From assembly GCA_023231475.1 (NCBI GenBank), contig JALJEE010000748.1, positions 1 to 64,000 of the forward strand: 64,000 nt of DNA. The letters are read 5' to 3'. This DNA comes from Seison nebaliae (lineage: Eukaryota > Rotifera > Pararotatoria > Seisonacea > Seisonidae). Position numbers and translations under genes: made by a program. The notes beneath the pieces were generated by a model. It saw only the letters and a program-made list of their open reading frames with translations, was not told where the DNA came from and made no database searches. Below are positions 1-9,648 of this stretch, in pieces (positions within the stretch are counted from its first letter, which is position 1; each line of letters opens with the position of its first letter).

Positions 1-194
1 TCGCAATCGTTATTATATGCCTTCTCTCCGTTTATGTCGACTTCCTTATGATATGTCGATAAATGTCGTCTTAATAATGTTGTCGAATTATTCTTCTTCT
101 CAATTTTTTCCGCACAAATATTACAAACGGCGTAATGTTCATCTTCAATATCTTCTTCGAAATAATTCCAAGCGCAGCTGCGACGTGAAGGCAT
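1..194 (-). CDS. BED-type zinc finger protein, N-terminal part, cut by the left edge
   Basis: On the minus strand an ATG at 194 opens a frame that stays open to the window edge (64 complete codons). Residues 9-11 read W-N-Y-F, followed by a C-x2-C pair (CNIC), a basic stretch, then STTLLRRHLSTYH, giving the H-x4-H half. This is the BED finger layout: aromatic start, C-x2-C, conserved TxxLxRH, H-x3-5-H. BED fingers bind DNA and are typical of the N-terminus of hAT transposases and of host genes derived from them. The surroundings are full of transposon debris, so a hAT transposase is the likelier reading. The body of the protein lies outside the window, so a domesticated gene cannot be excluded. 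Confidence 0.7.
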   Translation of the reverse strand, partial: MPSRRSCAWNYFEEDIEDEHYAVCNICAEKIEKKNNSTTLLRRHLSTYHKEVDINGEKAYNNDC

Positions 195-208
195 GTTGTG
201 TTAGTTAA

Positions 209-958
209 TTACTTTCCAAATATTCTTGAAATGTATCCACGGTAGTTGAAGGTGAGAGGTTTGACACCATGATTCATCGGAGAATAGGTTTTTTCCTACG
301 AGATACTGCAGTGATCGACAGATTTTTATTGGAACCCATACATAACGGTTTCTTCGGTTCTCTTTTCTTTTCGATTATTTTTATTCCACGTGCGCATCCA
401 CGTTTTTTCAGTGCTTCAGCGAATGATTGAGGTAGACGATCCTTCTGCTGCGTAGTCGATGATTTTCTCTTGAGTATCCTATTTCCATTCTCCGGAACTT
501 TCGATTGCATTTGCGATTCGTCATTTGAGTCTTTATCTTCATTTTTATTCTTGGAGAGCTCGACATAGATTGATAAGTCGATGATCTTTTCCTTATTTTC
601 AGCAATCGACATAGAGCACGCTGAGAGAGAAGTCACTAGACGCTTATTCTCATCTTTCAACAGTTCGTTGTCTCTACGAACAATCGATATTTCATTTTTT
701 AACGACTCCATCTCTTCATATAATTTGACCAGAAGAACTTCTGGATCATCATACAACATTTGATAGAGACCCCTCTTTTTATTGGTCGATCGGGTAATTC
801 TTGGAGAAGGTTGCGATTCCTCCGCCAGAGATTTATCTTGTCCCTACGGAGTCGTACGATGCTTTTCATCCCCAGTATTATTAACTGATGGTGGTGGGGC
901 ATTTCCTTTGGCTCCAGCAGAATTTTGTAGGCGAGTTATTTTTATTAATCTTCGGCAT
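209..958 (-). mobile_element. Degenerate LINE ORF1-like remnant
   Basis: Three minus-strand frames read on from one another. They run from ATG 958 (MPKINKNNSPTKF) through a Ser/Pro-rich stretch (GNAPPPSVNN, then QPSPRITRSTNKK) into an open frame (759-274) with a coiled coil (EEMESLKNEISIVRRDNELL) and a basic tail. A last short frame ends at 209 with VSNLSPSTTVDTFQEYLESN. A Ser/Pro-rich head, a coiled coil and a terminal [F/V]VSxLxPxTTxDxxxxYL motif resemble ORF1 proteins of LINE-type non-LTR retrotransposons. At least two frameshifts and one stop separate the pieces, so it is not functional. The assignment rests on motif style only; a decayed host coiled-coil gene is the alternative. Confidence 0.45.
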
Positions 959-967
959 GTCAAAAAT

Positions 968-990
968 TAGATAGATAGATAGATAGATTA
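968..990. repeat. (TAGA)n microsatellite
   Basis: About five perfect TAGA units directly upstream of the ATG of the LINE ORF1-like remnant. No coding potential. Confidence 0.85.
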
Positions 991-1066
991 GATATCGATA
1001 ATTCAAAATTTTTATTGATTTTTTGCAATTCGACGATTTTCTCCTCATACAGTAGATAAGTTTCTC

Positions 1067-1225
1067 TCATTTCTTATTGATCGTACTCTGGTGAAAAAAA
1101 TTTTTCTCGAAGACAATCGCCAGTCCACCTCTTCGTGTTGTTACATATTTCACCGTTTCACGATCATTTTGAATAATTTCGGGAAATTCAATTGGCGGAA
1201 GGAAACATGCGGCCGTATGATCCAT
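1067..1225 (-). pseudogene. FLYWCH-like zinc finger fragment
   Basis: A 52-codon minus-strand frame starts at ATG 1225 and stops at 1067. It contains VKYVTTRRGGLAIVFEKNFF, which resembles the first half of a FLYWCH finger (xxFVxSxRGxxxLvxxGYxY). The Cys/His second half is missing. FLYWCH domains occur in Mutator-like transposases and in proteins derived from them, and a second FLYWCH remnant lies at 2.9-3.1 kb. This is probably a fragment of a mobile element; a short functional protein is unlikely. Confidence 0.4.
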
Positions 1226-1741
1226 AATATTTAGACAAATAATGAACCTTGTAGTGAATTTAGAAGGGCGTGAGTTTTCCTCATTTGAAGATATTCTTTT
1301 ACAAACTTACAAGAAGAAACTTACAAACAAATTCTGTTAACATGTTCGATTGATTGATAATTTTCATCTGAAAAATTTTGAACTTTCGAACCATTGGTTG
1401 TTCTTAATTTTTGATAATGATGCAAACTTAAGAGAAATTCAAATTCCATTCTTACATTAATACTTTAAAGTATATATACTTAAAGGCATTAAAGGCAATA
1501 TATTGCCTCATATATTGAAATAAATTTCAAAGGCTGATGTTGTTCCATGAGTGGCGTATATCTTTTTATATGAACGAAGAAGGGAGAATAAAGTATATTT
1601 TATAAGAAAAACGTTTTATTAAAAAAGCTTGATTTTTCTTTTTGTTACAGGAACTCTTCAATGTTAAAAGTGAAAATGTTCATTTTTCCGATATGATTTG
1701 TTGAATAATTGTAAATAATAAGCCTATAGACTTTGCAATGT
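1226..1741. other. Non-coding, AT-rich spacer in the transposon graveyard
   Basis: No open frame of note on either strand. A short perfect palindrome (GGCAATATATTGCC) lies near 1493. The next recognisable feature downstream is a reverse-transcriptase fragment. Confidence 0.5.
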
Positions 1742-1930
1742 CTATGGACATTGTTTATAGACATAAACCGTTTTCAGGTTTTTTGATGAAGTTGCGAGGA
1801 TGACTATATCATCAGCATATGCAAGAACTGCGGGATTATTATAATTTCCCAATGAAAAAGAGAATCGGTTATTTCAAGGAATTATTACATCGTCAAGTAT
1901 TTTCCCAAATATCCAAAGGTCGAGGATGGA
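1742..1930 (-). mobile_element. Non-LTR retrotransposon (LINE) reverse transcriptase fragment
   Basis: Minus-strand translation reads VLAYADDIVILATSSKNLK around 1808-1819, preceded by FSFSLGNYNNPA. YADD within LAYADDIVILA is the catalytic palm motif (motif C) of LINE reverse transcriptases. The frame stops at 1742, and upstream an in-frame stop interrupts the preceding motif (FGKILDDVIIP). Only about 60 codons of the palm survive, so this is a dead piece. The LINE clade cannot be told from so little. Confidence 0.7.
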
Positions 1931-1989
1931 ACCGTGACTATTATTAATTATTTTATCCGTTAACTAACATCAGTCAAAAAATTTCAATA

Positions 1990-2301
1990 ATGAGCCAAAG
2001 TATGAGTACATCCGATTCTATCTGTCTTCCCGATAAAAATAATAATCCTCCAAAGGTTATTAAAGAATCTGATAGCAAGAAACCAAGAGGAAGACCTCGT
2101 GGAGTGAGGAAGAATAACAACAATACACCAACCTCCCGAAAAAGAATTTGGTTGGATGAAGAAGATGAAAATAATTGCACAGTTCCGGGGACAGAACTTG
2201 TTGCAATAGAATTAAAATTAAACCTAATTCTCTCCGAAACAAAATTTCAGAACGAATGCTACAGTTATCTGAAAGCGTACAGTGCATTAACAATAAGTTA
2301 A
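1990..2301 (+). CDS. Short AT-hook protein, possibly transposon-derived
   Basis: A 103-residue frame from ATG 1990. Residues 30-45 contain KKPRGRPRGVRKN, a clear AT-hook (core RGRPR flanked by basic residues), which binds the minor groove of AT-rich DNA. The rest is polar and Asn-rich, and the last 15 residues look out of frame. An overlapping plus frame (2175-2450) continues more plausibly as NKLSDNILEQDHLFTMVKS, which suggests a frameshift near 2230-2290. The ORF lies between two minus-strand transposon remnants and points the opposite way. It may be part of another element or a decayed gene; no function is assigned beyond DNA binding. Confidence 0.4.
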   Translation: MSQSMSTSDSICLPDKNNNPPKVIKESDSKKPRGRPRGVRKNNNNTPTSRKRIWLDEEDENNCTVPGTELVAIELKLNLILSETKFQNECYSYLKAYSALTIS

Positions 2302-2323
2302 GCGATAACATTTTGGAACAAGA

Positions 2324-3076
2324 TCATTTGTTCACAATGGTCAAATCCATTTTTGATAATAATGTTCTATCGAATAGTAAGTCGTCGGTAATTTCCCCAT
2401 CCTCTCGTCTTTTCAATAAATCTCGTAACGCCGTTTGTTTCATAATTTGAGTCTTACAAATTCGTCTTTGATATCCGTTGTCCATTTGACTCATTTTAAG
2501 ACGACTATAATCGTCGATTATCTTAACGTTCTCTACATAATCAAAGGGACAGTTGGTTTTTAAGTTTAGTGAATTGAGTGAGCTATTAAACGACTCCGAG
2601 AAATTGTTCGTTATTCCCGAGTTGTTTGATATATTTTCATAACAACTCCACATACTGATTGGGAAATTATTATTAATTAATTCACTTTTGCAGTTGATGC
2701 GTCCAATATAGTATTCTTCAAGATAATCGACGAACTCGGGTGATGACTGTTCCAACTGAATTGAAAAATTTTGAAAATGTTTGTAAATTGATTCCGGAGG
2801 AATGAAAGCTAATTTAAAGATATTTGATAAGTCCTGATGGATTGGTTTGCGATCTAAATGTGTGATTGTGCTCGTATTTTTCGCTCATTGCGATTGTTTC
2901 TTATTCATTCACTAACCTGCAAATCACAACTTTCTTACATTTTGATGACCTATTGAGACATCTACAGGTCATCGTTTCATTATCCTTCCACACATGATTT
3001 ACATTAAAAGAGAATTCGTCATATAATAATTGACGTTGATTCTTAGAAGATTTAATCCATTGGATTTGTTTACTCA
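2324..3076 (-). mobile_element. FLYWCH finger joined to a Mutator-like (MULE) transposase C-terminus, core missing
   Basis: From ATG 3076 the minus strand encodes a FLYWCH finger: QWIKSSKNQRQLLYDEFSF, then TCRCLNRSSKCKK and the His pair EHNH, with one in-frame TAA before EHNH. After a +1 shift comes DLSNIFKLAFIPPESIYKHF, then an open frame (2755-2324) with PISMWSCYENISNNSGITNN followed by FSESFNSSLN. The W-x-C-Y...TNNxxExxxxxxN pattern is the C-terminal signature of MULE transposases. The DDE catalytic core that normally lies between finger and C-terminus is absent, so this is an internally deleted copy of a plain DNA transposon, no longer active. Alternatively it derives from a host FLYWCH gene of transposon origin. 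Confidence 0.6.
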
Positions 3077-4088
3077 TTTTACTTATCAATATAGGTAGTG
3101 CTAAAGCAAAATAACAGCTAATTATGCTAAGTTTCTTAAATTTTGAGGCGTTTTTCTTTCTCAATGAGAATTAAAATATTTAAAAATAGTTCGAACAACG
3201 AAATATTGTTTGGAACCATCCCAAAGTAACGAAAAAAAAATAAAATAAGTAACTTAAAAAAAATTTAAAGATTAAATTTGGAATTGGATCCAAAATTTTG
3301 GAATAATTTTAATGTCGAATAAGAAAATATCAAATATATCTACATAACTGCATTTTGTATACGGAGTCTAACAAATGGTCGGTCTACCAAATGACGTTTT
3401 CCCATTTTCTCCTAGATGTGGCAAGAAAATTTTTTAATTTAACTGCAACAGTTTTTGGAAGAATAATAAAGTACACGAAAATAAGATTTTAATTATAATA
3501 AATATATCAAATATATATTAAAAATTATATTAAAGAAAATATTATTCGCTAATCCCGCTTTTATAAAACGACACATATATGATATGCTTTTTTCATTTCA
3601 ACTGAAGTGACAGGTCGTAATTCAACTAAATTATTTATTTTAGCTCTTTTACCTGAATACTTTGAATAGCATGATGTGTATCCTGAAATTGCTCAAGATA
3701 TTTTGTTAATGGTACCTATTTCTTCAATGGAGCCAATACACCTGCGAAGTCGTTCATTTTCATCGACAATGAATCATTTTTTCTCATTAACATCGATTGA
3801 ACTTCAAAGCGTATCTCTTTCAAATAAACATTGTCCAAAGTCATAAACCAAGTTTCGTACACAGTAACAAATTTTTACATCTCCGTTTTAATCGGTGCAT
3901 CTCCACATTCAGAACTTCAATGTTTTCTGGATATGTTCTGTTTTCTGGTATGAGCAATTGTTTGCTACACATCATCTAAATGTTCTCGTATATTTGTTGC
4001 GAATCGATGTTTTCAATCGATCATATGATGACGAAATATTGCTAATGACGTCGATTGAGTTATTCGAATATTATCGATCTTCTTTTTC
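3077..4088 (-). other. Spacer with a weak, decayed coiled-coil-like coding remnant
   Basis: 3180-3560 shows nothing coding. On the minus strand between about 4010 and 3690, short frames read in succession as helical, charged peptide (PENIEVLNVEMHRLKRRC, then VYLKEIRFEVQSMLMRKNDS and NERLRRCIGSIEEIGTINKI). They are broken by stops and shifts and look like a worn-out coiled-coil gene or transposon ORF. The plus-strand open frames here are not convincing. Confidence 0.25.
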
Positions 4089-4211
4089 GAATCCCGGAGC
4101 GGTATTCACCTTATGGGGGAATTCACCCTGTCACTCACCCTGGAAAACCGTTCCAGAAACTCAGAGAAACAGGGTTAATTCCCCCATAAGGTGAATACCG
4201 CCCCGGGATTC
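4089..4211. repeat. Foldback (snap-back) element with 43-bp inverted arms
   Basis: The left arm 4089-4131 and the right arm 4169-4211 are reverse complements with only two mismatches in 43 positions, around a 37-nt spacer. Arms begin GAATCCCGG and contain CGGTATTCACCTTATGGGGG, much more GC-rich than the surroundings. The RNA or single strand would form a long hairpin. This is the structure of a foldback MITE or of two back-to-back transposon ends. No target-site duplication is obvious. Confidence 0.85.
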
Positions 4212-4628
4212 ATCTAGTCTAGTTGTTGTGAGACAGAGAAACAAAACTAACAATTCCGACAGTATATCTCCGTCCGACATTTTGTTGTGAGTAAAATTCT
4301 TATAATAACTTCAGAGCTATTTCATTACCAGCTTAATGTTCTATAAATAACGAACTATTGAAAATTTTCATACAATTTAAATTTTATGAAATTGATAGCC
4401 TATACGTTGAACGTGGGATAATCATTCCTGGAAAATCAAGTTCAGATAAACAATTGATCAAGATACATGAAGATAATCTCAATCTGTAATTTTACCGAGA
4501 GCATTACCAAATTTAAAAGAATAGGCGAATCTTTTTGAATAGGAAACGAATATTTGTTCAAAGTAGAAATTGTTCAAAATTTAAGGTTACATTTATCTTC
4601 TAGCTCTCCCAATAATATTTTCATAAAA
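4212..4628. other. Intergenic, upstream of DDX43
   Basis: AT-rich, with no open frame or repeat that I can support. It presumably holds the DDX43 promoter and 5' leader. Confidence 0.5.
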
Positions 4629-7523
4629 ATGCTTACCAAAAAGCAGAAAATTGACAGTTCATCTGGAGATATGGCAGGAAGTTTCTCTTCAATTCCCATT
4701 ACGAATTAAATGTTGATTTTCAGGTTGTTGTAATGTGGTGAATGATGTAGTGCCACACAGTTCTCTCGGATTAGTTATCGGGAAAGGCGGTTCGAATATT
4801 CGCGACTTGGAAGAACGATTCAATTGTCGCATTAATGTTAACTGAAAGAATTTTCTAAATTTTGAAGAGGTAAAAGTTTTGCTAATGTCAATTTTCTGCC
4901 AATTTACAGCTGGATAAAAATAATTCGACAGAAATGGGAGTTCCATTGAGAATTGCTGCAAAGGCGGAAAACGCACCAATCGAAGAAGCGGCGAAAGCAA
5001 TTCGTCAACAGATCGAAGAACAAACTGGAGTTAAATTCAGTAATAATTATCGTAATTCGAAAGCATTCGTTTATGGAAGGACATCCATCACTTCTTCAGA
5101 TGATCGACGAAAATGGAATTCAAATGATAAAGATGAGTGGAATGAGACTACTAGAAACAATAATTATGGTCGATCTGGAAATGATAGAAGGAATGGGAGA
5201 AGCGATAGGAATGATGATGATTTTGGAACAAATTGGAATAATTCCAGAAGAAATGATCATTATAAAGACAGGAATAATCGAAACGATAATGAGGGTTCAA
5301 AAAATTGGAATAATTGTAAAACTGATGACAATTGGAATAATTGTAAAACTGATGATAATTGGAATAATTCTAAAACTGATGACAATTGGAATAATTCTAA
5401 AATGGATGACAATTGGAATAATTCAAAGAAAAATGATGACAATTGGAATAATTCAAAGAAAACTGATGACAATTGGAATAATTCTAAAATGGATGACAAT
5501 TGGAATAATTCTAAAATGGATGACAATTGGAATAATTCAAAGAAAACTGATGACAATTGGGGAAATTCAAAAAATAATGACAATTGGGGAAATTCAAAAA
5601 AAACTGATAGTTGGCGTTCGAATAAAAATGATGATAATTGGGGTAATATTAGAGATAGTGGAAGAAATGAAAATTCCAATAATTGGAGTACAGCTTATAA
5701 GAAAAAAGAAGTGGAGAAAAGTGAAGGATGGAAGACTGATGGTGGTTGGTCGACAAATGATTGGAATAATTCTTCTAAGAATAATTTTAGTTTGAGAGAT
5801 GAAAAGAAAAATTATCGTAATGACAACAATTCGAAAAGTTCTTTTCATGAGAAGAAGGATGAAAGTTTTTATAATAGTTTCCCATCCAACGACAACGAGA
5901 ACAACAAAGATTTATTGAAATCATTAGAGAATAGTGATGGATCGATTGATTGGGGTGCGATTCGAGAGGAGATGAAAAAACCAGCTTCATTAGAACGATG
6001 GACGAATTATCAGAAAGAAATCATCAAAGATACATATCATATTCATGAAGAAGTGGAAAAGATGACAAGGGAAGATGTAGAAGAATTTCGAAAAGAAGCT
6101 CTCGATCTTATGGTTCTTGAAGGAAATGATTTACAATCAGCTTTACAACAAGGAACCACCGAAGATGGTCATGCCGTCGCCGATATTTCAAACATAAAAA
6201 TATCATCTGAATCATCTTATGAGAATGTAATGAAACCATGTAAAACATTCTATCATGCTTTCCATTCACAACCTCAAATTTTAGAGGAGATGATGAAAGC
6301 GAAATTTGAAAAACCATCACCGATTCAAAGCCAAGCATGGCCAATCGCTTTATCTGGTCGTGATTTCATTGGAATTGCTCAAACGGGAACAGGAAAAACT
6401 TTGGCTTTTCTCCTACCTGCCATGATTCATATTTGTGCTCAAACTCAACCGATAGCCGAACGATTAGGACCGAATATTCTCGTTCTTTCCCCAACTCGAG
6501 AATTGGCACAACAAATCGAACGAGAAATCGCCAAATATAGTTTTCAAGGAATTCGCAGTCTTTGCATTTATGGTGGAGGAGATCGAAGGAAACAAATCGA
6601 AATATGTCGACAAGGTGTCCAAGTGGTAATTGCGACTCCTGGTCGATTATGGGATTTACAATCCGCCAATCATATCGACGTAAAAAGTGTAACATTCCTC
6701 GTATTAGATGAAGCAGATCGATTATTAGATTTAGGATTTGAACCACAAATTCTAAAAATTCTTTTAGATATTCGTCCTGATCGACAAACAATTATGACAT
6801 CAGCTACTTGGCCTATCGGTGTACAACGATTGGCAAAGAAATATTTTACTAATCCTGTTTATATTCGTGTCGGTTCTTTAGAATTGTCTACCGTTAAAAC
6901 GGTCGAACAGAAAGTGATGTTAGTGAATGATGATGAGAAAGAAAGTGAAATTTTAAAATTATTACGAGAATTAATGAGACAAAATGAATCGATTCTCATA
7001 TTCTTTATGAAGAAAGTGACTTGTGATTTCCTCGCGGCTAAAATCGGAATGAAGGAAATTTATTGTGAAGTGATTCATGGTGGTCGAGATCAAATTGATC
7101 GAGAACAAGCGTTGGAGAACATGAGGAATGGTGATTGTAAATTATTGTTGGCGACTGATGTGGCAGCTCGTGGAATTGATATTCCAAATATCACGTTAAA
7201 TTTCATCAATTTTCCAAAATTATTTTTTTTAATTAAACATTTTTTTTTTCAGAGTTGTAATTAATTATGATTTTCCGAAAGATATGTCAGAATATGTACA
7301 TCGTGTGGGAAGAACCGGACGTGCTGGACGTAAAGGAACAGCAATTTCATTCTTCACCAAATACAATTGGTCGAAAGCGACAGAATTAATTCGAATGATG
7401 GAAGAACATGATCAATTAATTCCTGATTTCTTACGTTCCATGTCTCAGAGATTCATTAAACATCAAGAAGAGAATCCGAAAACGGATCGTTTTAATAATA
7501 ATCGTCGTCGAAATCGATATTAA
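4629..7523 (+). CDS. DDX43: DDX43-like KH-domain DEAD-box RNA helicase
   Basis: Exons 4629-4680, 4724-4836, 4910-7194 and 7253-7523 join in frame to 906 residues. An N-terminal KH domain (about residues 20-95) carries the GxxG loop in [10 protein letters not shown] and is split by the second intron. A Gly-poor Asn/Trp/Asp repeat linker (about 90-310) follows, then a short conserved segment ([11 protein letters not shown]) found before the core in DDX43. The helicase core has the Q motif ([10 protein letters not shown]), motif I AQTGTGKT (about 545), [12 protein letters not shown] as VLDEADR (about 653), [16 protein letters not shown] and [10 protein letters not shown] (about 832). Human DDX43 has the same order; DEAD-box proteins unwind RNA using ATP. 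The first coding exon ([12 protein letters not shown]) is the least certain part. It converges on the next gene with only 89 nt between stop codons. Confidence 0.9.
5305..5600 (+). repeat. In-frame minisatellite encoding Asp-Asn-Trp-Asn-Asn-Ser-Lys repeats
   Basis: About ten imperfect 27-30-bp units in the DDX43 linker encode variants of [11 protein letters not shown] (residues about 188-285). Neighbouring units are nearly identical at DNA level, so the array is recent and probably length-variable. Confidence 0.9.
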
Positions 7524-7555
7524 TATAAGAATAATATTGTTGTTGTCGTTTTTGT

Positions 7556-7561
7556 TTTATT
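7556..7561 (-). promoter_or_regulatory. Poly(A) signal AATAAA for the secreted-peptide gene
   Basis: AATAAA on the minus strand, 52 nt past the stop at 7613. It lies in the 3' flank of the convergent DDX43 gene, so the two transcripts probably overlap at their ends. Confidence 0.5.
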
Positions 7562-7612
7562 AATTAAAAATTTCATTGTTTGTTTGTTTCTTGAAAAATT
7601 TGGAAATTTCCT

Positions 7613-8615
7613 TTACAAATCCATATCGGTGAGAGCACTTATAATCGGTTGTTGGAGTAGTGCAGCTAATTCTATAGAAAGAGAATTTTTTATTTAATTT
7701 TTCATGTTTCTCATTAAACTTTTTATGGCGGTGTTTATTGCAGCTTTTGATGCTTCACCTAAAGCACTACGTCGATTGAATGGTGCAATCTTTGACAATT
7801 CGTTGATAATTTTCGAAACTTCTTTGACGATACCTTCAAAAAATTATTTGAATTTCTTTTTCTAATCATAATATGAACTTTGTACAGCAGCATTTGCTTG
7901 TGGTTGGATTGTTGATGCCAAATGATGGAGAGCAGCAAGATCACTAAATTTAAACTATAAAAATTTTCTTTATCTTAAACTGACTAACCGTTTGCCTAAG
8001 CCATTCGTAGCGATGTCATTTAAGAACTTTAAAGCGGTTGTCAAGAAACCTGTCAAATTGATGGTGAGTCAATCGCTAAATGAGGAAATAGAAACTGGCT
8101 TTGATGTTATTACCTAAATCAGTTAAGGTATCTCGTTGATCTTCTAAATCTCTAAAGAATAAAAATAAATTTTTGAATTTTCTCAATAGAAATTTAATGA
8201 ACCGTTTACCTAAACCGTTTGAAGCGATATCGTTCAAAATTTTCAATACTGAAGTTAAAACGGCTGAAATTAGAAATGTTAGTAATGGAAGAAAATTGAA
8301 AATTTATTAAAAATTATCAACTTTGTTTTACACCGTTAACTAAATTGGAAGTGATATCAGTAAAATCGGAGATAGCTCTCAAATCATCCGATTCGATGTC
8401 ACGTCGACCTAAAGTATCCAATTGGTAGCCAGCTAAAACATGTTGCAATGTATTTAATGCGGCTTATGAAACTAGATGGTGAATGAAGAATGAATAAACT
8501 AACAATGTAAACGATCTTTGAGGACATCTCTCAAATTCTGAATTGGGTCAGGTGTTAAAGGATTGGCATAAGTAAAGGCCACGAGGGCGAACAAGATGAT
8601 CATAAAAGATTTCAT
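7613..8615 (-). CDS. Secreted multi-peptide precursor with Gly-Lys/Arg-Arg processing sites (no recognised family)
   Basis: Eight minus-strand exons join without a stop to 199 residues: 8615-8504, 8462-8334, 8263-8203, 8151-8114, 8049-7989, 7943-7879, 7833-7759, 7671-7613. A signal peptide (MKSFMIILFALVAFTYA) is followed by NPLTPDP. The rest divides at dibasic sites DTLGRR, NGLGKR, NGLGKR and FNRR into five helical segments of roughly 23-44 residues. Three of the sites have Gly before the basic pair, the signal for C-terminal amidation. Exons 3 and 5 are both 61 nt with the same phases and encode AVLTSVLKILNDIASNGLGK and GFLTTALKFLNDIATNGLGK (14 of 20 identical). No cysteines remain after the signal peptide. 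The pattern fits a prepropeptide (antimicrobial, venom-like or neuropeptide). The dibasic sites are seen; the processing and function are inference. The last intron may be optional (see findings). Confidence 0.7.
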
Positions 8616-9648
8616 TTTCAAGTAAAAGGAAGAAAAGTAGTTGGGAGGTGTCGAATGAAATATCGGAGTTGATATGTAGAGGAATTTATGAACATATTCC
8701 TCCGGTAAACGAATGGTCAAATTCTCATAATCATTTTCTATTACACCTCTCCGTCATCCTCAACAAATTAGTGAAATTTGCGGAGGCAACTTCCTCCTAT
8801 TTCTTGGAGACGTGCAATAATTGAGGGACTGTCACTAATTTTCTCATTTGTCCAACTTTCTTATTCCATTCCTTTTATTTCTATTTTTGCTCTAAATCAT
8901 TTTTCAGTTCCTTTGCACGTATCAAGTCTTAATCAATTTATTTCATAAATTATTCAATTCTTAATATATAATTATTATCATTTCTCATTCGTCTACAACT
9001 TGTCAAATTTACTAGAATTACTCGATTATATAATTACAACTCACAAAACAGCGTGAAAGATATTCATCTGCATATTCTTCTTTTCACTTTATTCTCCTTC
9101 ATTGATTTTATCGATTGAAAATATCGATTAAATGAATAAATTAACTAATTTCCCTTATCAGTTTTTTTAGGATTTTTATGAAAATTAATTTTGAATAAAA
9201 CAGGAGAAGAGAATGGATAGATTGATTTATTTATAATAGTAGATATTGTATACGGGAAAGTATTTCATAATAATAATAGAAAGGAAAAAACGAGATTTAT
9301 AGATAGATCAATATATTGTTAAACATATCCATGTAAATAGATGATCAATTATACAAATTAAAATATGTCATTAACGAAATGAAGTTCAATAGACAAGAGA
9401 AAGAAAGAGAGAGAAAGAGAGAGAAATAAAATTTGTATTCGATTCATTCGTATCATTAGGTGAGATGGATATGGATCGAATCGGAATCAACCAATCTGTT
9501 TCATAAAATTTGGAGAGAAATCTGACAATTATTCTTGTCGATCGATATGAATTATACAGAAACAATTTACAAGAAAAATATACCACACACATACACGAGA
9601 GAATGAGGTGGAGAGAAGAGAATTATGGCAAAAAAAAATCGATTGACT
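8616..9648. other. Intergenic between two minus-strand genes
   Basis: The part just above 8615 is the likely promoter and 5' leader of the peptide gene. The rest is AT-rich with a GA-rich microsatellite at about 9397-9427. Minus-strand AATAAA-like sequence occurs near 9227, which may serve the Brahma-like gene. No other coding sequence is supported. Confidence 0.5.

Noticed and set aside
5260-5679. Minus-strand Leu/Phe/Ser repeat protein opposite the DDX43 linker
   Set aside because: Pure antisense shadow of the minisatellite.
4934-7264. DDX43 as a single exon starting at ATG 4934
   Set aside because: The KH GxxG loop lies in an upstream exon joined in frame, and the helicase C-terminus needs the exon at 7253.
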